Positions 63,451 through 64,000 of a stretch of 64,000 nt of DNA are shown one piece after another (within the stretch, counting starts at the first letter, position 1; every line of letters starts with the position of its first letter). The position numbers and the translations under genes are program-made. The DNA is from an uncultured Subdoligranulum sp. (GTDB taxonomy: Bacteria; Bacillota; Clostridia; Oscillospirales; Ruminococcaceae), in assembly GCA_945830575.1 (NCBI GenBank), contig CALZZE010000013.1:1-64000 (forward strand). Direction: 5' to 3'. The notes beneath the pieces are model-generated. The model was not told the origin of the DNA and searched no databases. It saw nothing but the letters and a program-made list of their open reading frames with translations.

Positions 63451-64000
63451 TTATTTGGAATACACTTCCGGTTTCAGAACGCCCACATAGGGCAGATTGC
63501 GGTAGTTTTCGTCATAGTCGAGGCCATAGCCCACCACAAACTCGTCGGGAACCTCAAAGCCAAGATAATCCGGCTCAATGTCGGCCTTGCGGCGGCTGGG
63601 CTTGCTCAAAATGGTACACAGGCGCACGCTGGCCGGATTGCGCAGCTTGAGCATGGGCACAAGATGGGACAGCGTAATGCCGGTGTCCAGAATATCCTCC
63701 ACAATGAGAAGATCCTTGCCGGACAGATCCTGATCCAGATCCTTGACGATCTTCACAAGGCCGGTGGAGGTGGTGTTGGCGCCGCCGTAGCTGGAGACTA
63801 CCATGAAATCAATGCCGCAGGGCATCTGGATCGCCCGCATCAGATCCGCCATAAACACCACGGAGCCTTTCAGGATGGAAACCAGCAGCAGATCCCTCCC
63901 CGCGTAATCCCGGGTGATCTGGGCGCCAAGCTCATTGACCTTGGCTTTCAGCTGCTCCTCCGTTACAAGAATATGGTCGATGTCACGGTCAAGTGTCGCC
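63451..64000 (-). CDS. hpt: Hypoxanthine phosphoribosyltransferase, N terminus outside window
   Basis: Salvages hypoxanthine and guanine. The visible 183 residues start near ATLDRDIDHILVTEEQLKAKV and continue through ITRDYAGRDLLLVSILKGSVVFMADL, SSYGGANTTSTGLVKI and the PRPP loop LLIVEDILDTGITLSHLV to the end. Only a few residues are missing. hpt next to ftsH, with tilS expected upstream, is the usual Firmicute order. Confidence 0.95.
   Translation of the reverse strand, partial: ATLDRDIDHILVTEEQLKAKVNELGAQITRDYAGRDLLLVSILKGSVVFMADLMRAIQMPCGIDFMVVSSYGGANTTSTGLVKIVKDLDQDLSGKDLLIVEDILDTGITLSHLVPMLKLRNPASVRLCTILSKPSRRKADIEPDYLGFEVPDEFVVGYGLDYDENYRNLPYVGVLKPEVYSK

Overview
The window comes from a fairly high-GC, low-redundancy chromosome of an endospore-forming Firmicute. 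Gene content (spo0A, spoIVB, spoIIM, yunB and a complete spoIIIAA-AH operon; T-box and lysine riboswitch leaders; xanthine-type salvage; the conserved asp23-nusB-xseAB-ispA-dxs-tlyA-argR-recN block) points to class Clostridia, and the codon and GC style most resembles the Oscillospiraceae/Ruminococcaceae of the gut. The genus cannot be fixed from sequence alone. No phage, CRISPR array or insertion sequence with a transposase is present; this is core chromosome with two short non-coding repeat elements.

Layout. 1-11.9 kb is mainly plus strand: end of a tRNA-Cys, an orphan GT-C-like membrane protein, xpt (minus), a complete branched-chain amino acid ABC transporter (binding protein, two permeases, two ATPases), tRNA-Leu, a HAD hydrolase, spoIVB-spo0A with two perfect 0A boxes, and tRNA-Pro. 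11.9-19.5 kb is mainly minus strand: NAD synthetase, an XRE regulator/DUF6773 pair (plus) behind an 11-bp inverted repeat, and a lysine-riboswitch operon asd-dapA-dapB-capA-like-ACT. 19.5-23.3 kb (plus) carries queA-tgt, yajC, a YrzE-like protein and spoIIM. The tyrosine recombinase gene meets spoIIM tail to tail at 23.2 kb with coding overlap, and has a perfect 11+6+11 palindrome in its leader that looks like a Xer recombination site.

24.5-51.4 kb is almost entirely minus strand: radA-sseB; T-box-controlled tyrS; a tightly overlapping run asp23-nusB-M22-xseA-xseB-ispA-yuiD-dxs-tlyA-nadK-argR-recN (RNA, cell-wall isoprenoid and recombination functions); the spoIIIA operon with its own sigma-E-like promoter; ligA; yunB; tRNA-Ala; and a DUF951-prfA-tsaC-coaE-slt-M18 peptidase operon. 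51.5-64 kb holds an S1-domain protein and DUF4364 (plus), uvrB-uvrA (minus), a highly structured repeat element, divergent radC/rluA sharing one palindromic -10 box, an unrecognised zinc-ribbon/acidic/tail-anchored protein, ftsH and the 3' part of hpt.

The most unusual points are the candidate Xer site beside its recombinase at a strand-bias switch, two sporulation loci whose Shine-Dalgarno sequence is buried in the preceding terminator hairpin, a Spo0A receiver lacking one conserved acidic residue, two short palindromic repeat elements (one supplying the stop codon of yuiD), and the lysine operon with a free-standing aspartokinase-type ACT protein.
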